NCBI GenBank assembly: GCA_021201665.1
Contig: JAJQEO010000038.1
Coordinates: 1-64,000 of the forward strand
From: Lachnospiraceae bacterium
GTDB lineage: Bacteria > Bacillota > Clostridia > Lachnospirales > Lachnospiraceae
Direction: 5' to 3'
Length of the DNA stretch: 64,000 bases
Shown here: in pieces, positions 48,852 through 58,584 of the stretch
Numbering within the stretch: the stretch's first letter is position 1
Layout: each line of letters starts with the position of its first letter
The notes under the pieces: model-generated
Told to the model about the DNA's origin: nothing
Databases searched by the model: none
The model's input: only the letters and a program-made list of their open reading frames with translations
Made by a program: the position numbers and the translations under genes

Positions 48852-48973
48852 GATTATTTGTAAGTACCGCTGCGCAATGGGAAAACCTTTCGCTGGAATT
48901 CTATACAGAGTGCTAATGTGGCTCGTTGAACTATCATACCGGCGATAATCAACGAAACAGAAGAGGAGCCTAC

Positions 48974-49843
48974 ATGGAGAAGCTTGCGAACCCGCAGAAA
49001 ACGATTGAAATCATTCAGAAAAATAATTTTCATTTCCAGAAGCGATACGGTCAGAATTTTCTGATCGACGCGCATGTACTGGAAAAAATCGTCACGGCGG
49101 CTCAGATTACGCCGGATGATTTTGTCCTGGAGGTCGGCCCGGGCATCGGGACGCTGACTCAGTATCTGGCGGAGGCAGCGCGCGAGGTGGTCGCGGTGGA
49201 GATCGACCGGGATCTGATCCCGATTCTGGAGGAGACCATGGGCGAATATGAAAATGTGACAGTACTCAACCAGGATATTTTGAAGGTAGATGTCGCCGCC
49301 CTCGCGCGGGAGAAAAACGGCGGCCGCCCGATCAAGGTGATCGGGAATCTTCCCTATTATATTACGACCCCGATTGTCATGGGACTTCTGGAAAGCCGGG
49401 TGCCGCTCGAGAGCATTACCGTGATGGTGCAAAAAGAGGTGGCGCTGCGGATGCAGGCCTCCCCCGGCACGAAGGACTATGGGGCTCTCTCCCTCGCCGT
49501 TCAGTATTATGCGGAACCCTACCTGGCCGCGAACGTGCCGCCGAACTGCTTCATCCCTCGTCCCGGGGTCGGCAGTGCGGTCATCCGCCTGACATGCCGG
49601 GAAACACCTGCGGTCGAAGTAAAGGACGAAAAGCTCTTATTTTCTGTCATACACGCATCCTTCGGCCAGCGCAGGAAGACCCTCGTAAACGGCCTGAGAA
49701 ACGCGCCCGGCCTCTCCTTTACGAAAGAGCAGATCGAAGCGGCATTAAGAAAGGCGGGCTTAAGCGGGACCGTGCGGGGCGAGACCCTGACGCTTGCTCA
49801 GTTTACGCAGCTTGCGGATGAACTGGGGGAGATGGCCGAATGA
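48974..49843 (+). CDS. rsmA: 16S rRNA (adenine1518-N6/adenine1519-N6)-dimethyltransferase
   Basis: KRYGQNFLIDAHVLEKIV, VLEVGPGIGTLTQYLAE, VIGNLPYYITTPIVM. Confidence 0.96.
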   Translation: MEKLANPQKTIEIIQKNNFHFQKRYGQNFLIDAHVLEKIVTAAQITPDDFVLEVGPGIGTLTQYLAEAAREVVAVEIDRDLIPILEETMGEYENVTVLNQDILKVDVAALAREKNGGRPIKVIGNLPYYITTPIVMGLLESRVPLESITVMVQKEVALRMQASPGTKDYGALSLAVQYYAEPYLAANVPPNCFIPRPGVGSAVIRLTCRETPAVEVKDEKLLFSVIHASFGQRRKTLVNGLRNAPGLSFTKEQIEAALRKAGLSGTVRGETLTLAQFTQLADELGEMAE

Positions 49844-49923
49844 AGGTGTGGTTCCGGTGGAGAAAAAGCATCGGGTAATGAAAACCTGCCGGCTGAGGCG
49901 GTTGTCTGAATATGGGAGAAAAG

Positions 49924-50727
49924 ATGATGAAGCGAATTGTCGTTGGAATCAGCGGAGCGAGCGGTTTTCCGCTGGCTGTCTGCCTTTTAAACGAATTAAA
50001 TAAAGTGCCGGATGTAGAGACGCATCTGGTATACAGCTATGGCGCGGAGCTTACCGCCAGGCAGGAGAGCGGGTTTGCGCCGGAACAGATCCGCGCCCTC
50101 GCGGACGTTTGCTATGAAAATTATGACATCGGCGCGGCGATCGCGAGCGGTACGTTTCTGACGGAGGGCATGATCGTGATGCCCTGCTCGATGAAAACCC
50201 TGAGCGGCATCGCCCACGGGTACAGCGAGAATCTGCTGCTGCGGGCGGCGGATGTAACAATCAAGGAGCAGCGGAAGCTGATTCTCGCCGTGCGCGAGAC
50301 ACCATTGAGTCCGATTCACCTGGAAAACATGCTCACCCTGTCCAGACTGCACAACGTGTTTATCATGCCGCCGGTGGTGACATACTATATTAATCAGGAA
50401 GAGCGGGCAGCCGTGCCTTTTGCCAGCGCAGAAAAAACAGGCTTAGAAAAAACTGGCGTGGGGAAAACCGGCGCAGGAAAAACCGAAGCAGAAAAAAACG
50501 ACGCTGGAAAAACCGGAACACAAAAATCTGTCAGCAGGAGCGGCACATTCGATGCACCGGGAGATTGCTTTTCATCAGGCGGTTCGATGAGCCGTGATCT
50601 AAGTGCGGGAACAGAATCTGATTACAGCGAAACAGTGTTGAGCGTCAAAGATATGGAGCGCCACATCGTGGGCAAAATGCTGCAGCCGTTCGGGATTGAG
50701 ATGGAAGGCTTCCGGAGGTGGAAGTGA
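49924..50727 (+). CDS. ubiX: UbiX-family flavin prenyltransferase with repeat insertion near the C-terminus
   Basis: RIVVGISGASGFPLAV, MIVMPCSMKTLSGIAHGYSENLLLRAADVTIKEQRKLILAVRETPLSPIHLENML. Confidence 0.85.
   Translation: MMKRIVVGISGASGFPLAVCLLNELNKVPDVETHLVYSYGAELTARQESGFAPEQIRALADVCYENYDIGAAIASGTFLTEGMIVMPCSMKTLSGIAHGYSENLLLRAADVTIKEQRKLILAVRETPLSPIHLENMLTLSRLHNVFIMPPVVTYYINQEERAAVPFASAEKTGLEKTGVGKTGAGKTEAEKNDAGKTGTQKSVSRSGTFDAPGDCFSSGGSMSRDLSAGTESDYSETVLSVKDMERHIVGKMLQPFGIEMEGFRRWK
50431..50535 (+). repeat. 15-bp in-frame tandem repeat x7 ([EG]KTG[AV] pentapeptides)
   Basis: Encodes EKTGLEKTGVGKTGAGKTEAEKNDAGKTGTQK. Confidence 0.9.
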
Positions 50728-50846
50728 GTGCGATGCGGTTGACAGGAAGGCCGGCTAACCGGGAAGGCGGGAGACCGGCTGACTGGGGAAGAAAGAGTAC
50801 GTGCGCCCAACAAAGCCTGACCGGCAAGGGAAACGGAGTGAGGAGA

Positions 50847-51236
50847 ATGAATCCGAAAAAATATGAATACCGGAAAAACGTATGTGGAATCACGATCCTC
50901 TGCGAGGTGATTCCGATGGGAAAAGACTTTACGGTCTGTGTATGGGATGACCGATGCGGCCATGTCGGGAGCGCGGTACTCTCAGTCGCCCGCCCGAGTC
51001 TTACCGGGGAAGGGATCAGCACCACGACCTCTGTTCTGAACCGCCCGGGGCATAAGGATGAGGAGGTGGCCCGGCACCTGGCGGAGACTGTAGCGGCGCA
51101 CATGGACTGCGCGGTGGTCTGTACCTGCGGCATCCACCTGGACGGCATCACGCCGGAGCAGATCCGGGAGATTCTGGATGCCTGCCGGGGGCTGGAAGGT
51201 GACATTCTGGAGGATTTGCAAAGAGAACGCATGTGA
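50847..51236 (+). CDS. LpdD-like prenylated-flavin chaperone-domain protein (putative)
   Basis: GHVGSAVLSVARPS...SVLNRPGHKDEEVARHLAETVAAHMDCAVVCTCGIHLDGITPEQI; adjacent to ubiX. Confidence 0.5.
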   Translation: MNPKKYEYRKNVCGITILCEVIPMGKDFTVCVWDDRCGHVGSAVLSVARPSLTGEGISTTTSVLNRPGHKDEEVARHLAETVAAHMDCAVVCTCGIHLDGITPEQIREILDACRGLEGDILEDLQRERM

Positions 51237-51242
51237 GAAAAC

Positions 51243-51281
51243 AACGGCCTGGGGGAGAAAGCTTCCCCTGGCCGTTTTGTT
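51243..51281 (+). terminator. Rho-independent terminator
   Basis: AACGGCCtGGGGgagaaagcttCCCCtGGCCGTTTTGTT. Confidence 0.8.
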
Positions 51282-51480
51282 ACACTGAGGCATTGATTTT
51301 TGCCGGAAGATAAAAACGTCATTTTTGAGGTTGTTCTTGGAAAACTCTCCGCAGTATGCTATTATTATAGACAGACCTGCACTGCATATAAATTGTGATG
51401 GCGCCTGCGAAACAGGCATGGTCACTTTCCTTAGCAGCCGGAGCAGGAGCGAGATTACAGTTGTACGGAGGAATATTGCC

Positions 51481-53064
51481 ATGGCAAAGGTTTTTAACGT
51501 GAATGGTGCATGCAGACCGGATGTGCATTACATGGTGGATCTGGAATCCAGACTTGAGTCAATAAAAGAGATGGTTGATTCTGGAGAGTATTTTGTCATT
51601 AACCGGGGAAGGCAATACGGAAAGACGACGATTTTAAAAGCACTTGCTGATTTCCTTGAAAAAGACTATACGGTGTTAAGTATGGATTTTCAGACATTTG
51701 GCTCGTTATCGTTCGAAAAAGAAGAATCTTTTGTCATCGCTTTCGCCGGAGAGCTGCTGGACTGCACGGATGACCTACCGGAAGAAATCGGGGAACGGCT
51801 CATGGCGTTCGCGGATGGAACAGCGAAGATTTGTTCACTCAATGCTCTTTTCAGAGTCATAAAAGTATGGTGCATGAAAGCAGATAAAGCACCTGTCCTG
51901 ATGATTGATGAGGTCGATTCTGCCTCGAATAACCAGGTGTTTTTAGATTTTCTGGCGCAGCTGAGGGCATATTATTTGAAACGACCGAAGGCCGGAGCTT
52001 TTCAGTCAGTGATTCTTGCCGGCGTTTACGACATCAGGAATATAAAGAGAAAAATCCGCCCCGAGGCGGAACATAACGAAAACTCTCCATGGAATATAGC
52101 CGCTAAATTTACACTGGATATGAATTTTTCAGTTGACGAGATCGCCGGCATGCTGCAGATGTATGAGGATGATTATCATACGGGTATGTGTATTGATGAA
52201 ATCGCGAAGCAGATATGGGAATACACTTCTGGATATCCGGTTCTTGTCTCAAATTTATGTAAGATTATGGACGAGGAAATTTCCGGCAATGAAAGCTTTC
52301 CTGACAAACTCTCTGTCTGGACCAAGGCCGGAGTAGACGAGGCGGTTAAGAGAACTCTGGAAGAACAGAATCCACTGTTCGGTTCTATGTGGGAAAAACT
52401 GAACCGATATCCGGAAATGAGACAGCGCGTCTATGCCCTGCTGTTCCAGGGACAGCGGATCCCGTTTAATATAGATGATCCCGTTACAAATCTGCTGTAT
52501 ATGTTCGGCTACGTAAAAAATGCGGACGGAAGTATGCAGATCGCCAACCGGGTTTTTGAGACCAGGCTGTACAATTATTTTCTGATGACGGAAGAAGCGG
52601 CTGGTGTTGAGATATTCCAGCTTGGTGTGCAGGAGAAGAGCCAGTTCATCCGTTACGGAAAATTAGATATGGATCATCTTCTCGCGAAGTTTGTTGAATA
52701 TTTTGACGACATCTATGGTGATCGGGACGAGAAATTCGTTGAGGACGAGGGCAGACGCTATTTCATGCTTTTCCTGAAGCCAATTATCAATGGAACCGGA
52801 AATTATTACGTGGAAGCCAGAACAAGAAATCGGAAGCAGACGGATTTGATTGTGGATTACAGAGGTACGCAACATATTGTAGAACTTAAAATTTGGCACG
52901 GAAATGAATACAATGAGAGGGGCGAAAAGCAGTTAAGTGAATACCTGGACTATTATCATCTGGACAAAGGGTATATGCTTAGCTTTTGTTTTAACAAAAA
53001 AAAGAAAATTGGCCTGCACAAGGTGAAAATCGGAGACAGACTGCTGGTGGAGGCTGTTGTATAA
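51481..53064 (+). CDS. AAA-like ATPase with C-terminal PD-(D/E)XK nuclease-like domain
   Basis: FVINRGRQYGKTTILKALADFL Walker A, VLMIDEVDSASN Walker B; C-term RKQTDLIVDYRGTQHIVELKIWHG. Confidence 0.82.
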   Translation: MAKVFNVNGACRPDVHYMVDLESRLESIKEMVDSGEYFVINRGRQYGKTTILKALADFLEKDYTVLSMDFQTFGSLSFEKEESFVIAFAGELLDCTDDLPEEIGERLMAFADGTAKICSLNALFRVIKVWCMKADKAPVLMIDEVDSASNNQVFLDFLAQLRAYYLKRPKAGAFQSVILAGVYDIRNIKRKIRPEAEHNENSPWNIAAKFTLDMNFSVDEIAGMLQMYEDDYHTGMCIDEIAKQIWEYTSGYPVLVSNLCKIMDEEISGNESFPDKLSVWTKAGVDEAVKRTLEEQNPLFGSMWEKLNRYPEMRQRVYALLFQGQRIPFNIDDPVTNLLYMFGYVKNADGSMQIANRVFETRLYNYFLMTEEAAGVEIFQLGVQEKSQFIRYGKLDMDHLLAKFVEYFDDIYGDRDEKFVEDEGRRYFMLFLKPIINGTGNYYVEARTRNRKQTDLIVDYRGTQHIVELKIWHGNEYNERGEKQLSEYLDYYHLDKGYMLSFCFNKKKKIGLHKVKIGDRLLVEAVV

Positions 53065-53256
53065 CATGTCCATACCTGCCAACGACGCTTTATGCCTCTA
53101 CAAAGGGGAAAATAACAGTCTCAGGAGGTATTTTGCCGTGAAGAAAAGCGCTGCCTCGGCCGTATCGGGCAGTGGGAAGGTTACCATAAAAGGTGGCACC
53201 TTTGCCAGCTGAAAGGGCGGGGCGATTTCTGACAGGATTCATAACGTTTTACGCAA

Positions 53257-53296
53257 GGCAGCAAAAATTCAGAAAAGGATTTTTGCTGTCCTTTTA
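53257..53296 (+). terminator. Rho-independent terminator
   Basis: GGCAGCAAAAAT...ATTTTTGCTGTCCTTTT. Confidence 0.7.
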
Positions 53297-53424
53297 ACTT
53301 CCTGGCAGGATCACTTTATTTTTATCAGAAAGGTACTTGCGGACGGAGGAAAATGTTGTTAAAATAAGACAGATTTCGGTCATCAGCGCAGCACTTAAAA
53401 ATGGTTGCACAGGGAGCGGATGAT

Positions 53425-53691
53425 ATGAAAAAATACAATGATTTCTTAAAAAATATCACGCTTCTCGGCCAGTTCAGCCTGTCCCTGATCACGCCGCTGC
53501 TGCTTTGCTTAGGACTCTGCTGGTGGCTGACAGCGCGTGCGGGGCTGGGGACATGGATTTATATCCCCGGGTTCTTTTTCGGCCTCGGAGGCAGCGGGAT
53601 GTTTGCGTACAAGTTTTACCTGTCCGTGATAAAAAAGGATAAAACGGACAAAACTGGTAAAGGAAAAGTGTCTTTCAACAAACATTCATGA
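53425..53691 (+). CDS. Small membrane protein upstream of ATP synthase (AtpZ/AtpI-like)
   Basis: Two TM segments, position directly upstream of the atp operon. Confidence 0.55.
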   Translation: MKKYNDFLKNITLLGQFSLSLITPLLLCLGLCWWLTARAGLGTWIYIPGFFFGLGGSGMFAYKFYLSVIKKDKTDKTGKGKVSFNKHS

Positions 53692-53865
53692 AGAGTTATC
53701 GGCAATAATTCCGCAGCTTTGCATTGTGTATCTTGTCAGGAATAAAAGGAGTGGCGAGATGAACTGCAGCGGATTAGAACATGCCGCCTGGAAAACAAAA
53801 CGGCGTCTGCTTTGGGTGGAACGAGAATCATGTCATGTCTGGAATGAAATACGAGGAGGACGTAT

Positions 53866-54285
53866 ATGGGCAAATTCATCGGCGAGGTTCAGCCGGCTGT
53901 AAAAAAAGAGACACGCCGGGTGGCGATTATGACGACCGTCGGGATTGTGATCATGTGGATTGTGTTCGCGGTTCTTCATGTGGCGGTGCCGGAGTCAGTG
54001 CCTTTTGACTATACGGTTTTTTTAGGCGGATTTGTGGGCGGACTGATCGCCGTCCTTAATTTCTTTTTGATGGGTCTGATGGTTCAGAGCGCGGCGTCGG
54101 CCGCAGATGAGGACGCAGCCAGAACAAAGGTCCGCGCTAGCTATTCGCAGAGACTTCTGCTGCAGATGCTCTGGGTGATTGCGGCGATTGTCGCCCCCTG
54201 CTTTCAGCTTGTGGCGGGGATTGTACCTCTGTTTCTTCCCAGTTTTGGTATCAAGCTGACTGGGATTTTCAGAAAATCACAGTGA
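53866..54285 (+). CDS. atpI: ATP synthase subunit I-like protein
   Basis: Four TM small protein preceding atpB. Confidence 0.6.
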   Translation: MGKFIGEVQPAVKKETRRVAIMTTVGIVIMWIVFAVLHVAVPESVPFDYTVFLGGFVGGLIAVLNFFLMGLMVQSAASAADEDAARTKVRASYSQRLLLQMLWVIAAIVAPCFQLVAGIVPLFLPSFGIKLTGIFRKSQ

Positions 54286-54415
54286 ACGCGGCTGAGTCAC
54301 GGATTTTCATATCTTAAATATGTAAAAACAGCCGTGATAGCTTTTCCGGTGACATATGAGGAAGCTGTTCGGAACTGTTAAAAGAATTTCAGCCGGTAAG
54401 GAGGTGGAGAGCGTT

Positions 54416-55174
54416 ATGGAAGTTGATATTTCAGGAGCCAGAGTCTTTTTTACCATCCACACGAATATTCCCATTCTGGGAGATCTGCAGATCAGTGAGA
54501 CACTTGTGGTGAGCTGGCTGGTCATGATCCTGATCACGGGATTATGCATCTGGCTGACCCATGACCTGAAGGTGGAGAATATTTCAAAGCGGCAGGCTTT
54601 TGCGGAGATGCTCGTGGAGACGGCGAACAAATTCGTGATAGGCAATATGGGAGAGGCCTTCCGCTACCTGATCCCATTTGTGGCGGCACTGTTTTCGACC
54701 AGTCTGGTATCCAACCTGATCAGCCTGGTGGGGCTTCGGAGCCCGACAGCGGATCTTTCTACAGAAGCTGCATGGGCGGTGGTGGTATTTGTCATGATCA
54801 CCTGGCAGAAGATCAAGGCGGGCGGCATTGGCGGGTATCTCAAAGGATTTACGCAGCCGATCCCGGTGCTGACTCCGTTTAATATCCTGTCGGAGATTGC
54901 GACTCCGATCAGTATGGCCTGCCGTCACTTTGGCAATATTTTGTCGGGCATCGTGATCAATTCTTTGATTTACGCAGCACTGGCGGTGGCGAGCAGCGCG
55001 CTGCTCGGACTGATACCGGGTCTGGTGGGTGATATACTCTCTCAGATCCCGATACTGGATGTTGGAATACCGGCCATTCTTTCGGTTTACTTTGACTGGT
55101 TTACCGGCGTCATGCAGGCTTACATTTTCTGCATGCTGACGACCCTCTACATCGCGAACGCGGCGGAGGGCTAG
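54416..55174 (+). CDS. atpB: F1Fo ATP synthase subunit a
   Basis: ALFSTSLVSNLISLVGLRSPTADLSTEAAWAVVVF, ISMACRHFGNILSGIVI; RBS GGAGGTGGAG. Confidence 0.95.
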   Translation: MEVDISGARVFFTIHTNIPILGDLQISETLVVSWLVMILITGLCIWLTHDLKVENISKRQAFAEMLVETANKFVIGNMGEAFRYLIPFVAALFSTSLVSNLISLVGLRSPTADLSTEAAWAVVVFVMITWQKIKAGGIGGYLKGFTQPIPVLTPFNILSEIATPISMACRHFGNILSGIVINSLIYAALAVASSALLGLIPGLVGDILSQIPILDVGIPAILSVYFDWFTGVMQAYIFCMLTTLYIANAAEG

Positions 55175-55182
55175 CGGGCAGC

Positions 55183-55235
55183 GATCAGTGGTTAGTGATT
55201 AGTGATTAGTGATTCGTGGCTGGTGATTGATGGCC
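55183..55235. repeat. Short tandem repeat (GTGATTA/ATTAGTG units) between atpB and atpE
   Basis: cagtggttagtgattagtgattagtgattcgtggctggtgattgatgg. Confidence 0.85.
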
Positions 55236-55404
55236 GATCCGGATAACCGACTGCCGGAGGCAGGAATGCATTAGCTGACCGCGGCTGACAGCGAATTAAA
55301 AGCCGGTAATAAAAGCCACGAATTTCAGAATTTAAAACAAAGCAGAAGAAAACAAAAACATTGCCAAAACAAATAAAAACAGACCAATTAGAACAGACAA
55401 ATAA

Positions 55405-55740
<336 letters not shown>

Positions 55741-55928
55741 TTATCACCGGCGCGTGTGACAGCTGAAATTGTCCTGAGATAAAATCCATATCTTTTGGTC
55801 TGGATCAGATAGCTGATGCAACCGATGCGGATTGTGGACTGCCGGGCGAAAGCAGAAGATGGCTGCTTTTGACAGTAACGGGCAGGACAATTCAGTGAAT
55901 AAGACAAAGAGAACAGGAGGTAACTGAC

Positions 55929-56432
55929 ATGGAAGTACAAAATTTGGTCAGCCTCATACCGTGGACCTTCGTAGCGCAGATTTGCAACCTTTTTATCCAG
56001 ATGTATCTGATCAAACGTTTTCTGTTTAAGCCGATCAATGCGATTCTTGAGAAACGCAAGGCGGCTGCGGACGCCGAAATCCAGGAAGCCACAAAGGCGA
56101 AGGAAGAGGCACTGGCCATGAAGGCGGATTATGAGCAGAATATGCTGGAGGCGAAGACTAAGGCGAATGACATTCTGACCACCGCGCAGAAGACCGCGGC
56201 CGTGCAGAGTGAAGAGATGCTCCGGGAGGCTTCGCAGCAGGCTGCTTCGATCAAGGCGAAAGCGGAGAGTGATATCGCCCAGGAGAAGCGGAAGGCGGTC
56301 AATGAAATCAAGGATGAGATCGGAAGTATGGCCGTGGAGATCGCCGGCAAGGTGATTGAGCGCGAGATCAGCGAGGATGACCACGCGAAGCTGATTGATG
56401 AATTTATAGCGAATGTAGGTGAGAGCGCATGA
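55929..56432 (+). CDS. atpF: F1Fo ATP synthase subunit b
   Basis: N-terminal TM then long charged helix; KRFLFKPINAILEKRKAAADAEIQEA. Confidence 0.93.
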   Translation: MEVQNLVSLIPWTFVAQICNLFIQMYLIKRFLFKPINAILEKRKAAADAEIQEATKAKEEALAMKADYEQNMLEAKTKANDILTTAQKTAAVQSEEMLREASQQAASIKAKAESDIAQEKRKAVNEIKDEIGSMAVEIAGKVIEREISEDDHAKLIDEFIANVGESA

Positions 56433-56968
56433 CACAGACTGCCAGAGTATATGGCGGCAGCCTGTATGAGCTTGCCGCTGAAGAGACGCTTACTGATACG
56501 ATCCGCGCTCAGATGATGGCGGTGCAGGATTTATTCCGGGAGAACCCGGATTATCTGGCACTGCTCTGCGAGCCATCCATTGCGAAGGACGAGCGTATCG
56601 GCCTGATAGAGACTGCTTTTGGAGAGCAGGCCGAGCGGTATCTGGTAAGCTTTTTAAAGCTGTTATGTGAAAAAGGGATTCTGCGCGAATACGCGGGGTG
56701 CTGCGAGGAATTTACACGGAGATACAATGTAGATCATAACATTGCCGAGGCTGTGGCCACCAGCGCGGTGGCGCTCACTGACGCGCAGGTATCGGCTTTG
56801 AAGGAAAAGCTGGAAAAGCAGAGCGGGAAGACGGTCGTGCTGACACAGAAGGTAGATCCCTCCGTGATGGCCGGGCTGCGCGTGGAGATGGAAGGCACCC
56901 AGCTGGACGGCACCGTGCAGGGACGCATTTTGGGCATTTCCAGAAAGCTGGCAGATGTTGTGATGTGA
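56429..56968 (+). CDS. atpH: F1Fo ATP synthase subunit delta
   Basis: ARVYGGSLYELA; C-terminal VDPSVMAGLRVEMEGTQLDGTVQGRI. Confidence 0.92.
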   Translation: MTQTARVYGGSLYELAAEETLTDTIRAQMMAVQDLFRENPDYLALLCEPSIAKDERIGLIETAFGEQAERYLVSFLKLLCEKGILREYAGCCEEFTRRYNVDHNIAEAVATSAVALTDAQVSALKEKLEKQSGKTVVLTQKVDPSVMAGLRVEMEGTQLDGTVQGRILGISRKLADVVM

Positions 56969-57020
56969 TAATACAAGGGATCAAAATGTGTATTATCATT
57001 ATTGAAGTTTAATAATAAGG

Positions 57021-58562
57021 ATGGATAAGACCATGCAATTAAAACCTGAAGAAATTACAAAGGTCATCCGAAGCCAGATCAAGTATTACGAGAACGCGAT
57101 CCATCAGGACGAGACAGGTACGGTTCTGCTGGTAGGCGACGGGATTGCCCGGGCCAGCGGCCTCGCGAAGTGTATGGCCGGAGAATTGCTGGAGTTTGAG
57201 GACGGCAGCTTCGGCATGGCACAGAACCTCGAGGAAAACAGTGTCTCGATCGTTCTGTTTGGTTCCGGTGAGAAGATCCAGGAGGGACAGACCGTAAAAC
57301 GTACCGGCAAGGTGGTATCCGTGCCGGTGGGAGAGGCGATGGTCGGCAGAGTCGTCAATGCGCTCGGACAGCCGATCGATGGTGCGGGTCCGATCACGGC
57401 GAATGAGTACCGGGCAATTGAGAACCAGGCTCCCGGTATCTGTGACAGGCAGCCGGTATTCGAGCCGCTGCAGACCGGGATCAAGGCGATTGACTCGATG
57501 ATTCCGATCGGCCGCGGGCAGCGTGAGCTGATCATCGGCGACCGCCAGACCGGGAAGACGACGGTCGCGACCGATACGATTATCAATCAGAAGGGCAAGG
57601 ATGTCATCTGCATCTATGTGGCGATCGGCCAGAAGCGTTCGACCGTAGCCTCATTGTCCGAGACACTCTCCAGAAATGGAGCGATGGACTATACCATTAT
57701 CGTGGCAGCGACAGCTTCCGAGGCGAGCCCGCTGCAGTATATCGCGCCTTATTCGGGGTGCGCGATGGGTGAATATTTTATGCAGCAGGGAAGGCACGTG
57801 CTGATCATTTACGATGATCTGAGCAAGCACGCGGTGGCTTACCGTGCACTTTCTCTGCTGATCCGCAGACCGCCCGGCCGCGAGGCGTTTCCGGGCGATG
57901 TGTTCTATCTGCATTCCAGACTGCTGGAGCGCGCGGCAAAGATGGATGACGCGCATGGCGGCGGCTCTCTGACTGCACTGCCGATTATCGAGACACAGGC
58001 GGGCGATGTTTCCGCTTACATTCCGACGAACGTTATTTCCATCACCGACGGCCAGATATTCCTGGAGACAGAGCTGTTCCACTCCGGCGTTATGCCGGCG
58101 GTGAATCCGGGTATTTCGGTATCCCGAGTCGGCGGCAACGCGCAGATCAAGGCCATGAAAAAGGTTGCCGGTACGCTGAAGCTGATTTATTCTCAGTACC
58201 GTGAGCTGCAGAGCTTCGCGCAGTTTGGCTCCGACCTGGACGCGGATACCAAATCCCGTCTGGATCAGGGCGCGCGTATCGTGGAGATCCTGAAGCAGAA
58301 CCAGAATTCTCCGATTCCGGTCGAGAAGCAGGTAGCCATTATTTACGCGGTCACAAAGGGATACCTCGCTAATGTTGAGACGGGCGACGTGCGCTCGTAC
58401 GAGACGGGGCTGTATCCGTTCCTTGATGGGAATGCGCAGGGAGCCGCTGCCATGCAGGCGATCCGTGAGACGGGCAAGATGGAAGCGGAGACGGAAGAAA
58501 ACCTGAAGCAGGCTCTGCAGGATTATACGGATCAGTTTCTTGCCGCGAAGCCTGGGAAATAA
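57021..58562 (+). CDS. atpA: F1Fo ATP synthase subunit alpha
   Basis: [43 protein letters not shown]. Confidence 0.98.
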   Translation: MDKTMQLKPEEITKVIRSQIKYYENAIHQDETGTVLLVGDGIARASGLAKCMAGELLEFEDGSFGMAQNLEENSVSIVLFGSGEKIQEGQTVKRTGKVVSVPVGEAMVGRVVNALGQPIDGAGPITANEYRAIENQAPGICDRQPVFEPLQTGIKAIDSMIPIGRGQRELIIGDRQTGKTTVATDTIINQKGKDVICIYVAIGQKRSTVASLSETLSRNGAMDYTIIVAATASEASPLQYIAPYSGCAMGEYFMQQGRHVLIIYDDLSKHAVAYRALSLLIRRPPGREAFPGDVFYLHSRLLERAAKMDDAHGGGSLTALPIIETQAGDVSAYIPTNVISITDGQIFLETELFHSGVMPAVNPGISVSRVGGNAQIKAMKKVAGTLKLIYSQYRELQSFAQFGSDLDADTKSRLDQGARIVEILKQNQNSPIPVEKQVAIIYAVTKGYLANVETGDVRSYETGLYPFLDGNAQGAAAMQAIRETGKMEAETEENLKQALQDYTDQFLAAKPGK

Positions 58563-58584
58563 CAGATAGAGAGGGAGGAAAAGA

